Source: Competibacteraceae bacterium UBA6584
GTDB taxonomy: Bacteria > Pseudomonadota > Gammaproteobacteria > Competibacterales > Competibacteraceae
Assembly: GCA_002433805.1 (NCBI GenBank)
Contig: DJIW01000117.1
Span: 1 to 14,654, forward strand
Reading direction: 5' to 3'
Length of the DNA stretch: 14,654 nt
The translations under genes were made by a program, and so were the position numbers. This document shows, one piece after another, positions 7,428 through 14,263 of this stretch (position 1 is its first letter; every line of letters starts with the position of its first letter). The notes under the pieces are model-generated. The model made no database searches, was not told the origin of the DNA, and was given only the letters and a program-made list of their open reading frames with translations.

Positions 7428-8384
7428 TTAATACCGCACGGAGAAGCTAGCGCTTTCTCGGTAATGAAGCTTGCGTTTGTCGTACATTTTCGTGGTGGCG
7501 ATATGGCGGTGACCGACAGAGGCTTGGACCGCTTCGATGGGGCACTTGCGATCCAGCGCTTCAGTGATGAAAGTCGCGCGCGCGCTATGCGGGGTCACGC
7601 CGGTTGGCAAAGCTGCCTCAAAGGCGTAGCGATGGAACAATTTATTGATTTGGCGGCTGGTTAAGGGTTTGCGCCGCTCGCTGCGTTGCACCGTCAGAAA
7701 CAGCGGCGATTCCCGCTCGTCGCCGTGGCCGCTCAGCGCCAGATACGCGCGCAAGGCCAGTTGCAGTTCCTGATGGATGGCCACGCGATTGCGCTGGCCG
7801 CCCTTGATGACAAAGTCCAGCACCCAATAACCCGCATCTTCAAAAAAATCCTTGATCTTCAAATGAGTTACTTCTGATATCCGACAACCAGCGTAAAACA
7901 GGACATGCAGGATCGCCCGATCACGCACTCCCTTTAAGGTTTGTGGCGATGGCGTTTGCAGCAAGTGTCGGACTTGTTCGGGCGTCAAGGCGGTTGCGTC
8001 GACCCTGTCGTGTCTGACACGAGGCCGCTTGACTCCGGCCGCGGGATTGCGCGGGGTGATTTGCCGCTCGCACAGATGCTGGAAAAGCGAGGAAACGGCC
8101 GCCAGACGGTTGCGGACCGTTCGGGGACTGGCCCCTGATCGAATTAAATGCTCGCGCCAAGCGACCAGATGGCTTTGGCCGATGGCGCGCAGTTGTTCCG
8201 ACGAATCCAGGTTGTGGAATGCAATAAAACCTCGCACGGCGGTTTGATAAGTGCGACGGGTGCGGGGAGAAACGAAATTGGCAAGCCATAAGGCTTCTTC
8301 GGGCAAGTGCGTCAGCTCATCGCAATGGACAAGCTGGGTTGGAACATCCAAGCGGGGAAGATGAGGGTCAGAGTGTTGGGGCAT
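7428..8384 (-). CDS. Tyrosine recombinase/integrase (XerC/D-like)
   Basis: A 318-residue site-specific recombinase. An N-terminal SAM-like core-binding domain spans about residues 25-115 (SPRTRRTYQTAVRGFIAFH), followed by the catalytic domain (130-310). The full active-site set is visible: R168 in AGCRISEV, K194 in VIKGG, H266 and R269 in PHSARATF, H292 in VGHRH and nucleophile Y301 in TTKMYDKR. The ribosome binding site is AAGGTG (complement of 8389-8394), 4 bases before the ATG. Intact catalytic residues argue for a working enzyme. It is a lone integrase: no transposase, excisionase or phage gene is nearby. The AT-rich inverted-repeat region directly upstream and the edd relic directly downstream suggest a mobile or rearrangement-linked locus. 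I would not call it the housekeeping XerC or XerD, because the context and the HSAR motif differ. Confidence 0.93.
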   Translation of the reverse strand: MPQHSDPHLPRLDVPTQLVHCDELTHLPEEALWLANFVSPRTRRTYQTAVRGFIAFHNLDSSEQLRAIGQSHLVAWREHLIRSGASPRTVRNRLAAVSSLFQHLCERQITPRNPAAGVKRPRVRHDRVDATALTPEQVRHLLQTPSPQTLKGVRDRAILHVLFYAGCRISEVTHLKIKDFFEDAGYWVLDFVIKGGQRNRVAIHQELQLALRAYLALSGHGDERESPLFLTVQRSERRKPLTSRQINKLFHRYAFEAALPTGVTPHSARATFITEALDRKCPIEAVQASVGHRHIATTKMYDKRKLHYRESASFSVRY

Positions 8385-8410
8385 GATGCACCTTGGTATC
8401 GAAACGACTA

Positions 8411-8462
8411 TTCCCGTCGGAACTATACCGCAAAACAGTTCCGATAACTTTGATTATCGGAA
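8411..8462. promoter_or_regulatory. Overlapping inverted repeats upstream of the recombinase (TTCC/GGAA half-sites)
   Basis: Two exact inverted repeats share a middle arm: TCGGAACT (8417-8424) with AGTTCCGA (8437-8444), 12 bases apart, and TTCCGATAA (8439-8447) with TTATCGGAA (8454-8462), 6 bases apart. A fourth half-site TTCC at 8411 makes TTCC-N4-GGAA with 8419. The half-sites at 8419, 8439 and 8459 are each 20 bases apart, about two helical turns. Position, 27-78 bases before the recombinase start, fits an operator or the recombinase's own recombination/arm sites. Confidence 0.6.
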
Positions 8463-8522
8463 TAAAAATAACAACCGTTTTTATTGATAATTTACGTAAT
8501 ACGTTTTATGTAAATAAATTTG
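8463..8522. other. AT-rich patch with TTACGTAA palindrome
   Basis: About 60 bases that are strongly AT-rich in a GC-rich region. It contains the palindrome TTACGTAA (8492-8499) and the inverted pair ATTTAC (8490-8495) / GTAAAT (8510-8515). It may be promoter DNA for the recombinase read on the - strand, an IHF-type bending site, or the edge of inserted DNA. No clean -35/-10 pair stands out. Confidence 0.4.
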
Positions 8523-8596
8523 AAACACCCCAAGATCCAATTTCGAACGATCATCCCTTCGGATCTCGCAACGCTTGGACGTTCGTGCGCTCACCG

Positions 8597-9091
8597 TCAA
8601 AATCGATAGCGCAACAGCAACATAGCGTCATTCCCCCGCACTCGAAACAAAATGGCCGGGTCCGTCGCCTTATGAGGCGAATTGAGCGGCAACCCATCGC
8701 CTTGCAAGGCGTTGATGGTGTCGATAAACGTATTGGCGAACGGCCGACGGTTCGAGCTTCCGCCAGTCAAGCCATCCCCAGCAGGAACCACGGGATTCAA
8801 ATTTGGAGTGGGATAGACGAATTTGGGACTTGAAACGGCGGTCTGATCCGTTTTGGCATGGCTCGATCCCACAGCTTGGCTTGACTTCTTTTCGGTAGCC
8901 GCCGCGCGAGATGTGGGATCGGCAAGCCTGGAATCGCGCGAAGCTTCGCCGAAAGCGCCGTTCAGGCTTTTAGAGGGCAATGCGGGCCGAGATAGCGAAT
9001 CGGAAACTCCGCCGACGCGGTCGCCGCCGCCGGCATGGCAACCTAAAAGTAAAAAAGCGGCAAGCTGGACCACAAGGCTGAAGCAACGCAT
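8597..9091 (-). CDS. Small predicted lipoprotein, function unknown
   Basis: A 164-residue protein with a lipoprotein signal peptide: MRC, a hydrophobic run (FSLVVQLAAFLLLG) and lipobox LLGC with C18 as the lipidated cysteine, followed by a Gly/Ser-rich tether. The ATG at 9091 is chosen over longer in-frame starts up to 9238 because the signal peptide begins there and AGGAAAGGGG (complement of 9094-9103) is a good ribosome binding site. The mature part is Ser/Pro/Asn-rich and probably disordered to about residue 130. The last residues, DAMLLLRYRF, alternate hydrophobic residues and end in Phe, like the C-terminal beta-signal of outer-membrane proteins. I do not recognise a family. It is upstream of the recombinase on the same strand, 212 bases away, so co-transcription is unclear. 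Confidence 0.7.
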   Translation of the reverse strand: MRCFSLVVQLAAFLLLGCHAGGGDRVGGVSDSLSRPALPSKSLNGAFGEASRDSRLADPTSRAAATEKKSSQAVGSSHAKTDQTAVSSPKFVYPTPNLNPVVPAGDGLTGGSSNRRPFANTFIDTINALQGDGLPLNSPHKATDPAILFRVRGNDAMLLLRYRF

Positions 9092-9228
9092 AACCCCTTT
9101 CCTGCCATCGTTGGCGCTCGTCGTCGATAAATGTTGATACCTTCTATTCGTTGGAGTTCCAGGATTACCGTTGTCAAAGTCATAAGCTTCATTTGACGGT
9201 GTCAGATGATCAGTAGTCGCTACCGAGT

Positions 9229-9258
9229 TTGCCCGCAAGCCCGCCTTCGGATTAAATA
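9229..9258 (+). promoter_or_regulatory. Candidate sigma70-type promoter for the small + strand gene
   Basis: TTGCCC (9229-9234) and TTAAAT or TAAATA (9252-9257 or 9253-9258) are spaced 17-18 bases apart. They would start a transcript about 25 bases before the ATG at 9291. Both boxes deviate from consensus, so this is tentative. Confidence 0.3.
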
Positions 9259-9290
9259 CGGTTTCTCACGCACGAACAGGAGCGCGATTG

Positions 9291-9527
9291 ATGAAGTATC
9301 TTGCTGGAACCATCGCCGACGTGATCGAGGACGGCGCGCTGGCCACGCTGATTGTCGATACGGGCCAACAACAGCACCGCCTGCAAGCGGACGCTGCCTT
9401 GCTGGCTGATGGGCTGACCGCGCTTTACGGCGACGACTGGATCGGCAAGGCTATCGCCGTGCAATGTGATGGTTCCACACTCACCAGCATTGAAATCCCC
9501 GGCGCGCCGCCCAACTACGCCATTTAA
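9291..9527 (+). CDS. Small hypothetical protein (78 aa)
   Basis: A short acidic soluble protein beginning MKYLAGTIADVIEDG and ending GAPPNYAI. It has no signal peptide, membrane segment or cysteine pair, and alternating hydrophobic stretches suggest a small beta-rich domain. The ATG at 9291 is chosen because AGGAG at 9278-9282 sits 8 bases upstream; a TTG at 9288 is possible but less likely. It is isolated: divergent from the lipoprotein gene and convergent with the anion permease gene. I do not recognise a family. The clear ribosome binding site and regular composition support it as a real gene. Confidence 0.65.
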   Translation: MKYLAGTIADVIEDGALATLIVDTGQQQHRLQADAALLADGLTALYGDDWIGKAIAVQCDGSTLTSIEIPGAPPNYAI

Positions 9528-9556
9528 CCGATCCGAAGCGTTCGTTTTGCCTTGTA

Positions 9557-10795
9557 TCAGCCATTATCCAACCGCCAAGCAAAATAGAGGGCGCTCAGCG
9601 CCAAAGTCGCCAGCGTGACCGGAACCCCCGCGCGCCCGTGAGTGCGCCAATCCATCCGGATGCCGCGCCGGCCCGCCACGTCGGCCACGATCAGATTGGC
9701 GATGCTCCCCACCAGCAGCAAATTCCCGGCCAATGTGCTCGACAGCGCCAGAATCGGTCCGGCCAGCGGATGGATCGCCGCCGGCAACAACAGCATGACC
9801 GCCGGTACGTTGGACACCAGATTGCTCAGCAACACCGCTGCCGCGAACAAGGGTTGCGGCTGTTGCAGCGGCACACCCGCCGCCGCCAAACCCGCGATCG
9901 CTTGCGCCACCAAGCCGGTATGTTCCAAGGCGTGATTCACCACGAACAGGCCCATGAACAATACCAGCAACTCCCAATCCACCAGTCCCAACATCTGGCG
10001 GGAATGCAATTTGCGGCTGGTGAGCAGCACGCCCGCGCCAGCCAGCGCCGCCGCCTCGCGCGGCCAGTCGGTGAACAGAAACACCGCGACCAACGCCGCC
10101 GCCACCGTCAGACCCTTGACGGTCTGCCAAGGGTCAAAAATCGGTTGATCGCCGAGCCGACGCGAAGGGACTGATTCGGGCTCGTCCGCGTCCGCCGTCC
10201 AACGTCCCCGCGTTTGCCAGACTAAAATTCCCCAGACCGCCGACAAACCGAATACAACCGGTCCTATCACCTCCAGGGTGTAGCCTCCAAACGACAACCC
10301 CAAGGTCGCGCCGATCAACATGTTTTGCGGGTTGCCGATCAAGGTGGCCGCCGAGCCGACGTTGGCCGCGCACGCCAGCGCCAACAGATAAGGGATCGGT
10401 TGCAGACGCCGCCGCCGGCAAGCATCGATCAACACCGGCGCGACCGCCAAGCACACGATGTCGTTGCTGAATACCGCCGACAGCGCCGCCACCACCAAAA
10501 TCAGCGCGCCCAGCAACAGGGGTGGTTGCAGCGGCAACGCCGCCAACCACAGCGTCACCCAGCCGTAAAACCCACCCAAGCGCAGCTGGGCTGACACCAC
10601 CATGAACGCGAACAGCAAAATTAAGGTCGGCAGATGCAGCGCTTGCACCGCCGCCTCCGGGGTCAAAACCCCGCCGCCCACCAGCGCGATAGCCCCCAGC
10701 AGCGCAATCCCGGTCCGGTCGATCTGCAAGAACGGCAAATCGCCGAGAATCATCCCCAGATAAACGATCACAAAAACGATGACGGTGAAGGTCAT
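9557..10795 (-). CDS. ArsB/SLC13-like anion permease (citrate transporter superfamily)
   Basis: A 412-residue integral membrane protein with about ten or more hydrophobic segments in an inverted-repeat arrangement. Signature pairs are SND at 110-112 and SNVP at 328-331, and NVGSAATLIGNPQN at 145-158 and STLAGNLLLVGSIANLIV at 353-370. These are the discontinuous-helix motifs of the ion transporter superfamily that includes ArsB, NhaD and SLC13/DASS proteins. The substrate cannot be read from the sequence; an organic or inorganic anion (carboxylate, sulfate, arsenite) is expected. The ATG has AGGA (complement of 10802-10805) 6 bases away. It starts 28 bases after the upstream dehydrogenase gene, so the two are probably one operon. 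Confidence 0.88.
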   Translation of the reverse strand: MTFTVIVFVIVYLGMILGDLPFLQIDRTGIALLGAIALVGGGVLTPEAAVQALHLPTLILLFAFMVVSAQLRLGGFYGWVTLWLAALPLQPPLLLGALILVVAALSAVFSNDIVCLAVAPVLIDACRRRRLQPIPYLLALACAANVGSAATLIGNPQNMLIGATLGLSFGGYTLEVIGPVVFGLSAVWGILVWQTRGRWTADADEPESVPSRRLGDQPIFDPWQTVKGLTVAAALVAVFLFTDWPREAAALAGAGVLLTSRKLHSRQMLGLVDWELLVLFMGLFVVNHALEHTGLVAQAIAGLAAAGVPLQQPQPLFAAAVLLSNLVSNVPAVMLLLPAAIHPLAGPILALSSTLAGNLLLVGSIANLIVADVAGRRGIRMDWRTHGRAGVPVTLATLALSALYFAWRLDNG

Positions 10796-10823
10796 GCGGC
10801 ATCCTGGCCCAGTCCGCGCGCCC

Positions 10824-11978
10824 TCATTCGGATACGAACTTCAACAGCCGCCCACCGGCATAATCGGTCAAATACAACTCGCCCGCCTCGTCTTCTCCGA
10901 AGCTGGAAATCGAGATCGACGACGCCAAAATCTCGCGCGCGACCCAGCCCCCCGCTTCCCGCCGCGCCGCCCAGATCCGCCCGCTGATAAAATCGCCGTA
11001 CACATAATAGCCCGCCAGCTCGGGCACTTGCGTTCCGCGATAGCTATAACCGCCGGTGACGGATTCGCCCGCGCCGTGATCGTATTCCAGCACCGGCAGC
11101 GTCAGCGTGCCATCGTCGCAGGCGCTGGGCGGGTTGAAACAATGGCTCCCCTCCATCCGCCGCCAGCCGTAATTCAAGCCGCCTGGGCCGCCCGCTGGCT
11201 GAACGTTGATCTCTTCCCATCCGTTCTGGCCGACATCGGCGATGTACAAATCCCCAGTCGCCCGGTCGAAGCTGAACCGCCACGGATTGCGCAAGCCGAC
11301 CGCCCAGATTTCTGGCCGGATGTCGGTTCGGTTGAGGAAAGGATTGTCGGCGGGAATGCCGTAAGGGCGCTGGTTCACATCGATTCGCAGCAGCTTGCCC
11401 AACAGCGAACCTCCGTCCTGCGCCCGATTTTCCGGATCGCCGCCGCTGCCGCCGTCGCCCATGCCGATATAAAGCATCCCGTCCGGTCCGAACTGCAACT
11501 GCCCGCCGTTGTGATTGGCGTAAGGCTGAACCACGCTCAGCACCACGCGCTCGCCGCGCGGCAGCGCGACGTTCGGCGCGCGGCGAGATGCGCGAAACCG
11601 AGAGACGACCGTATTGCCCTCCAAATTGGTGTAATTGGCGAAAAACAACCGGTTGCTGGCAAACTCGGGGTGAAAGGCAATGCTTAGCAAGCCGCGTTCC
11701 CCACCGCTCGCCACCCGGTCGCGGATGTCCAGAAACGGTCTCGGCAATAGCTGCGTTCCATCGAAAATCACCACTCGTCCGTCTTGCAGAGTGATGAACA
11801 GCCGGCCGCTACCGTCGCCGGCGTGGGTGATCGCCAGCGGCTGCGTCAAGCCGTTCGCCACTTCTCGCAGCGCCACTCTCGCTTGCGCCTCCGCCGCCAA
11901 TCCCCCCAGCGCCAGCAACAGCGCCACGATGCTCGGTAAAACCCTCCACAACCGGCTAGAAAGATTCAAGTAGCGCAT
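10824..11978 (-). CDS. Secreted PQQ-type aldose/sorbosone dehydrogenase family protein
   Basis: A 384-residue periplasmic six-bladed beta-propeller of the glucose/sorbosone dehydrogenase family (like YliI/aldose sugar dehydrogenase). The signal peptide is residues 1-33 with a cleavage site after AQA. Family motifs are GERGLLSIAFHPEF (93-106), NHNGGQLQFGPDG (155-167) where H156 aligns with the catalytic base histidine, GMGDGG (172-177), GKLLRID (194-200) and GLRNPW (228-233) whose arginine aligns with a PQQ-contacting residue. The likely reaction is oxidation of an aldose to its lactone with PQQ as cofactor; some family members lack PQQ activity, so the substrate is unproven. The ribosome binding site AGAGGA (complement of 11986-11991) is 7 bases from the ATG. 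It is the first gene of an operon with the anion permease. Confidence 0.9.
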   Translation of the reverse strand: MRYLNLSSRLWRVLPSIVALLLALGGLAAEAQARVALREVANGLTQPLAITHAGDGSGRLFITLQDGRVVIFDGTQLLPRPFLDIRDRVASGGERGLLSIAFHPEFASNRLFFANYTNLEGNTVVSRFRASRRAPNVALPRGERVVLSVVQPYANHNGGQLQFGPDGMLYIGMGDGGSGGDPENRAQDGGSLLGKLLRIDVNQRPYGIPADNPFLNRTDIRPEIWAVGLRNPWRFSFDRATGDLYIADVGQNGWEEINVQPAGGPGGLNYGWRRMEGSHCFNPPSACDDGTLTLPVLEYDHGAGESVTGGYSYRGTQVPELAGYYVYGDFISGRIWAARREAGGWVAREILASSISISSFGEDEAGELYLTDYAGGRLLKFVSE

Positions 11979-12021
11979 GACGGTATCCTCTGATTGCGAT
12001 ATCTTGCGGGAGAGAAGCTTT

Positions 12022-12087
12022 ATGGTCCGACCGCGTCAATCGAGCGCGGCCCCCGCTCGAACCTCAGCCTTCGAGAAACGTGCATGA
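12022..12087 (+). CDS. Possible 21-codon leader peptide coupled to the hydrolase
   Basis: ATG 12022 follows a good ribosome binding site (GGGAGAGAAG, 12008-12017) and encodes a basic 21-residue peptide, MVRPRQSSAAPARTSAFEKR plus A. Its TGA stop at 12085-12087 overlaps the hydrolase ATG (12084-12086) as ATGA. The hydrolase ATG itself has only a weak ribosome binding site. This layout fits translational coupling, but a chance ORF is also possible. Confidence 0.4.
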   Translation: MVRPRQSSAAPARTSAFEKRA

Positions 12088-12902
12088 CCGCCGATTTTTC
12101 TGTCGACTGTTCGTCGCTCGACCGACCGGAGGTGCTCGCCTGCCTATTCTATCCGCGTCGCGGTGACAACCGAGAAGCTCCAGCGGGCGCTTGCGATTTG
12201 ACCATTCCCGTGGCCGAAACCGTAACGGTCGGCGCGCGCGCCCATCTGGCTGAGCCTTCGGCCGCTAACATCCTATTTTTTCACGGCAACGGTGAAATCG
12301 TGGAGGATTACGACGAGATCGGAGCCTGCTATGTCGAACGTGAAATCAACTTTGTGGCGGTCGATTATCGGGGCTACGGGTGTGCCACGGGATGGCCGAG
12401 CGCCTCCGCGCTGCTGGCGGACAGCCATCGAATCCTCGACTTCATCACGGTTTGGTTGCAACAGCGAGGGCACACCGGACCGCTGCTGGTCATGGGTCGT
12501 TCGCTGGGCAGCGCTCCGGCGCTAGAACTGGCCTGGCGTCGGTCCGACCGCGTGGCCGGACTCATCCTGGAAAGCGCCTTCGCCCACACCGGCCCGCTGT
12601 TGCGTCGGATCGGGGTCGATTTCAGCGCGCTGCCGGATTTCAGCGAAACTCACGGGTTTCGCCAGCTCGACAAAATTCGAACCTTCGCCAAACCCACCCT
12701 GATCATCCACGCCGAACGTGATCGCTTGATCCCCTCTACTGAGGGTCAAGCACTTTATGAAGCCAGCCCCGCGCCCGATAAACACTGCTTGATGATCCCG
12801 CGCGCCGACCATAACACGATTTTCGCGCTCGGCTTGCGACCGTATCTGGACTCGGTGCAGGTTTTTGCCGATCCGCTGCGGTTCGTATCCTCGGCTAGCT
12901 GA
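12084..12902 (+). CDS. Alpha/beta hydrolase (serine hydrolase)
   Basis: A 272-residue cytoplasmic alpha/beta-hydrolase fold protein resembling ABHD13/17- and YqkD-type hydrolases. Motifs are the oxyanion-hole loop HGNG (67-70), nucleophile elbow GRSLG with S140, acid D213 in HAERDRLIP and base H243 in ADHNTIF, so the catalytic triad is complete. The substrate is unknown; an esterase, thioesterase or peptidase-like role is possible. The ATG at 12084 is preferred; an in-frame TTG at 11994 would add 30 residues with no matching family sequence. It is divergent from the dehydrogenase/permease operon, with about 105 bases between start codons. Confidence 0.88.
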   Translation: MTADFSVDCSSLDRPEVLACLFYPRRGDNREAPAGACDLTIPVAETVTVGARAHLAEPSAANILFFHGNGEIVEDYDEIGACYVEREINFVAVDYRGYGCATGWPSASALLADSHRILDFITVWLQQRGHTGPLLVMGRSLGSAPALELAWRRSDRVAGLILESAFAHTGPLLRRIGVDFSALPDFSETHGFRQLDKIRTFAKPTLIIHAERDRLIPSTEGQALYEASPAPDKHCLMIPRADHNTIFALGLRPYLDSVQVFADPLRFVSSAS

Positions 12903-12982
12903 TTGTAACCGGTAGATTACTGATCAACATCAAGGCAAAATAGGAGTTCTTCGGCAACACGCCGCGATGACGGAACAGCACC

Positions 12983-14218
12983 ATGCTTGAACTCAAGGTT
13001 GAAGTCGAGCCGGGCGATGTCGGTTTCGACGCCGAGCGCCTCGCCCGGATCGACGCCCATTTCGCCCGCTACGTGGATGACGGCCGCCTGCCCGGTTGGC
13101 TGATTCTGGTCAGTCGGGCCGGCAAAATTGTCCATCTCGGCGTCCGCGGCCAGCGCGATATGGAAGCCGGCAAGCCCATGGAAGCGAACACGCTTTTCCG
13201 TATCTACTCGATGACCAAGCCGATCACCGCCGTGGCCGTGATGATGCTTTACGAGGAAGGCGCGTTCGAGCTTAAGGACCCGGTCAGCCGGTTCATCCCG
13301 GCTTTCGGCGACGTGCGTGTCTATAAAAGCGGCTCGGCTCTGAAGCCGGTGACCGAACCGCTGCGCGAGCCGCTGCGCATTTGGCATTTGCTGACCCATA
13401 CCGCTGGACTCACGTACGGTTTTCATCACGCCCACCCCGTGGATGCGCTCTACCGCGCCGCCGGCTTTGAATGGGGGCCGCCCCACAACCTCAATCTCGC
13501 GGCCTGTTGCGAGACGTGGGCCGGCTTGCCGCTGCTGTTTCAACCGGGAACCGAATGGAATTACTCGGTGGCCAGCGACGTGTTGGGCCGGGTGATCGAA
13601 GTGGCCTCGGGAATGAATCTCGATCAGTTTTTCAACGAACGGATTTTCCAACCGCTGGCGATGCAAGACACCCGATTTTGGGTGGACGACGGAGATAGCG
13701 ACCGTTTGGCCGCGCTGTACTCGCCGCAACCCAACACCCTGCAGGCACTGCGCAACAACGCTCTAGATCGAATCGGACGGCAGCGTCCCGCCAGCTGTCT
13801 CGGCGGCGACGGACTGGTATCGACCGTCGCCGATTACCACCGTTTCACCCAAATGCTGCTGCGGGGAGGTGAATTGGACGGCGTCCGGCTGCTCGGCAAT
13901 CGAACCCTGCGTTACATGACCCGGAATCACTTGCCCGGCGGAGTCGATCTCGAACGTTTCGGCCGGCCGTTGTTCGCCGAAACCACCTTCGATGGCATCG
14001 GCTATGGCCTGGGTTTCTCCGTGGCGCTCGATCCAGTCGCTAACAAGGTTTTATCCTCCCCCGGTGAATTCGCCTGGGGCGGCGCCGCCAGCACCGCGTT
14101 TTGGGTAGACCCGGCCGAGAAGATCACCGTGTTGCTCTTTACGCAGTTATTCCCATCCAGCTCCCATCCGCTGCGACCCCAACTCCGGCAACTGGTTTAC
14201 CAAGCCTTGGTGAATTAG
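12983..14218 (+). CDS. Beta-lactamase-fold serine hydrolase (class C / EstB-like)
   Basis: A 411-residue protein of the class C beta-lactamase/penicillin-binding family (serine hydrolase). The catalytic S76-x-x-K79 is in YSMTKP, the Tyr motif is Y194-S-V and the third box is W365-G-G-A-A-S-T in place of the KTG box. The YSV and WGG versions are those of esterase-type members (EstB, LovD-like), not of true beta-lactamases, so ester hydrolysis or acyl transfer is more likely than antibiotic resistance. There is no signal peptide, so it is probably cytoplasmic. ATG 12983 is the first start after an in-frame stop at 12968-12970, and its ribosome binding site (CGGA, 12971-12974) is weak. It follows the alpha/beta hydrolase by 80 bases on the same strand and may be co-transcribed. 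Confidence 0.9.
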   Translation: MLELKVEVEPGDVGFDAERLARIDAHFARYVDDGRLPGWLILVSRAGKIVHLGVRGQRDMEAGKPMEANTLFRIYSMTKPITAVAVMMLYEEGAFELKDPVSRFIPAFGDVRVYKSGSALKPVTEPLREPLRIWHLLTHTAGLTYGFHHAHPVDALYRAAGFEWGPPHNLNLAACCETWAGLPLLFQPGTEWNYSVASDVLGRVIEVASGMNLDQFFNERIFQPLAMQDTRFWVDDGDSDRLAALYSPQPNTLQALRNNALDRIGRQRPASCLGGDGLVSTVADYHRFTQMLLRGGELDGVRLLGNRTLRYMTRNHLPGGVDLERFGRPLFAETTFDGIGYGLGFSVALDPVANKVLSSPGEFAWGGAASTAFWVDPAEKITVLLFTQLFPSSSHPLRPQLRQLVYQALVN

Positions 14219-14263
14219 CCATTCTGTTCGGCGTGTTCCATCGCAGCGTGTGAAACCAACACG

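Noticed and set aside
7230..7664. 144-codon open frame on + across the edd relic and recombinase end
   Set aside because: Antisense to the better-supported edd relic and recombinase frames; no motif of its own.
9092..9238. Upstream extension of the lipoprotein by 49 residues
   Set aside because: The signal peptide and a strong ribosome binding site point to the ATG at 9091; the extension would bury the signal peptide.
10134..10802. 222-codon - strand frame overlapping the permease start
   Set aside because: Frame-shifted shadow of the permease gene with Arg/Gly/Ala-rich composition.
12967..12990. 7-codon ORF overlapping the serine hydrolase start
   Set aside because: Too short, with no ribosome binding site at proper distance; probably chance.
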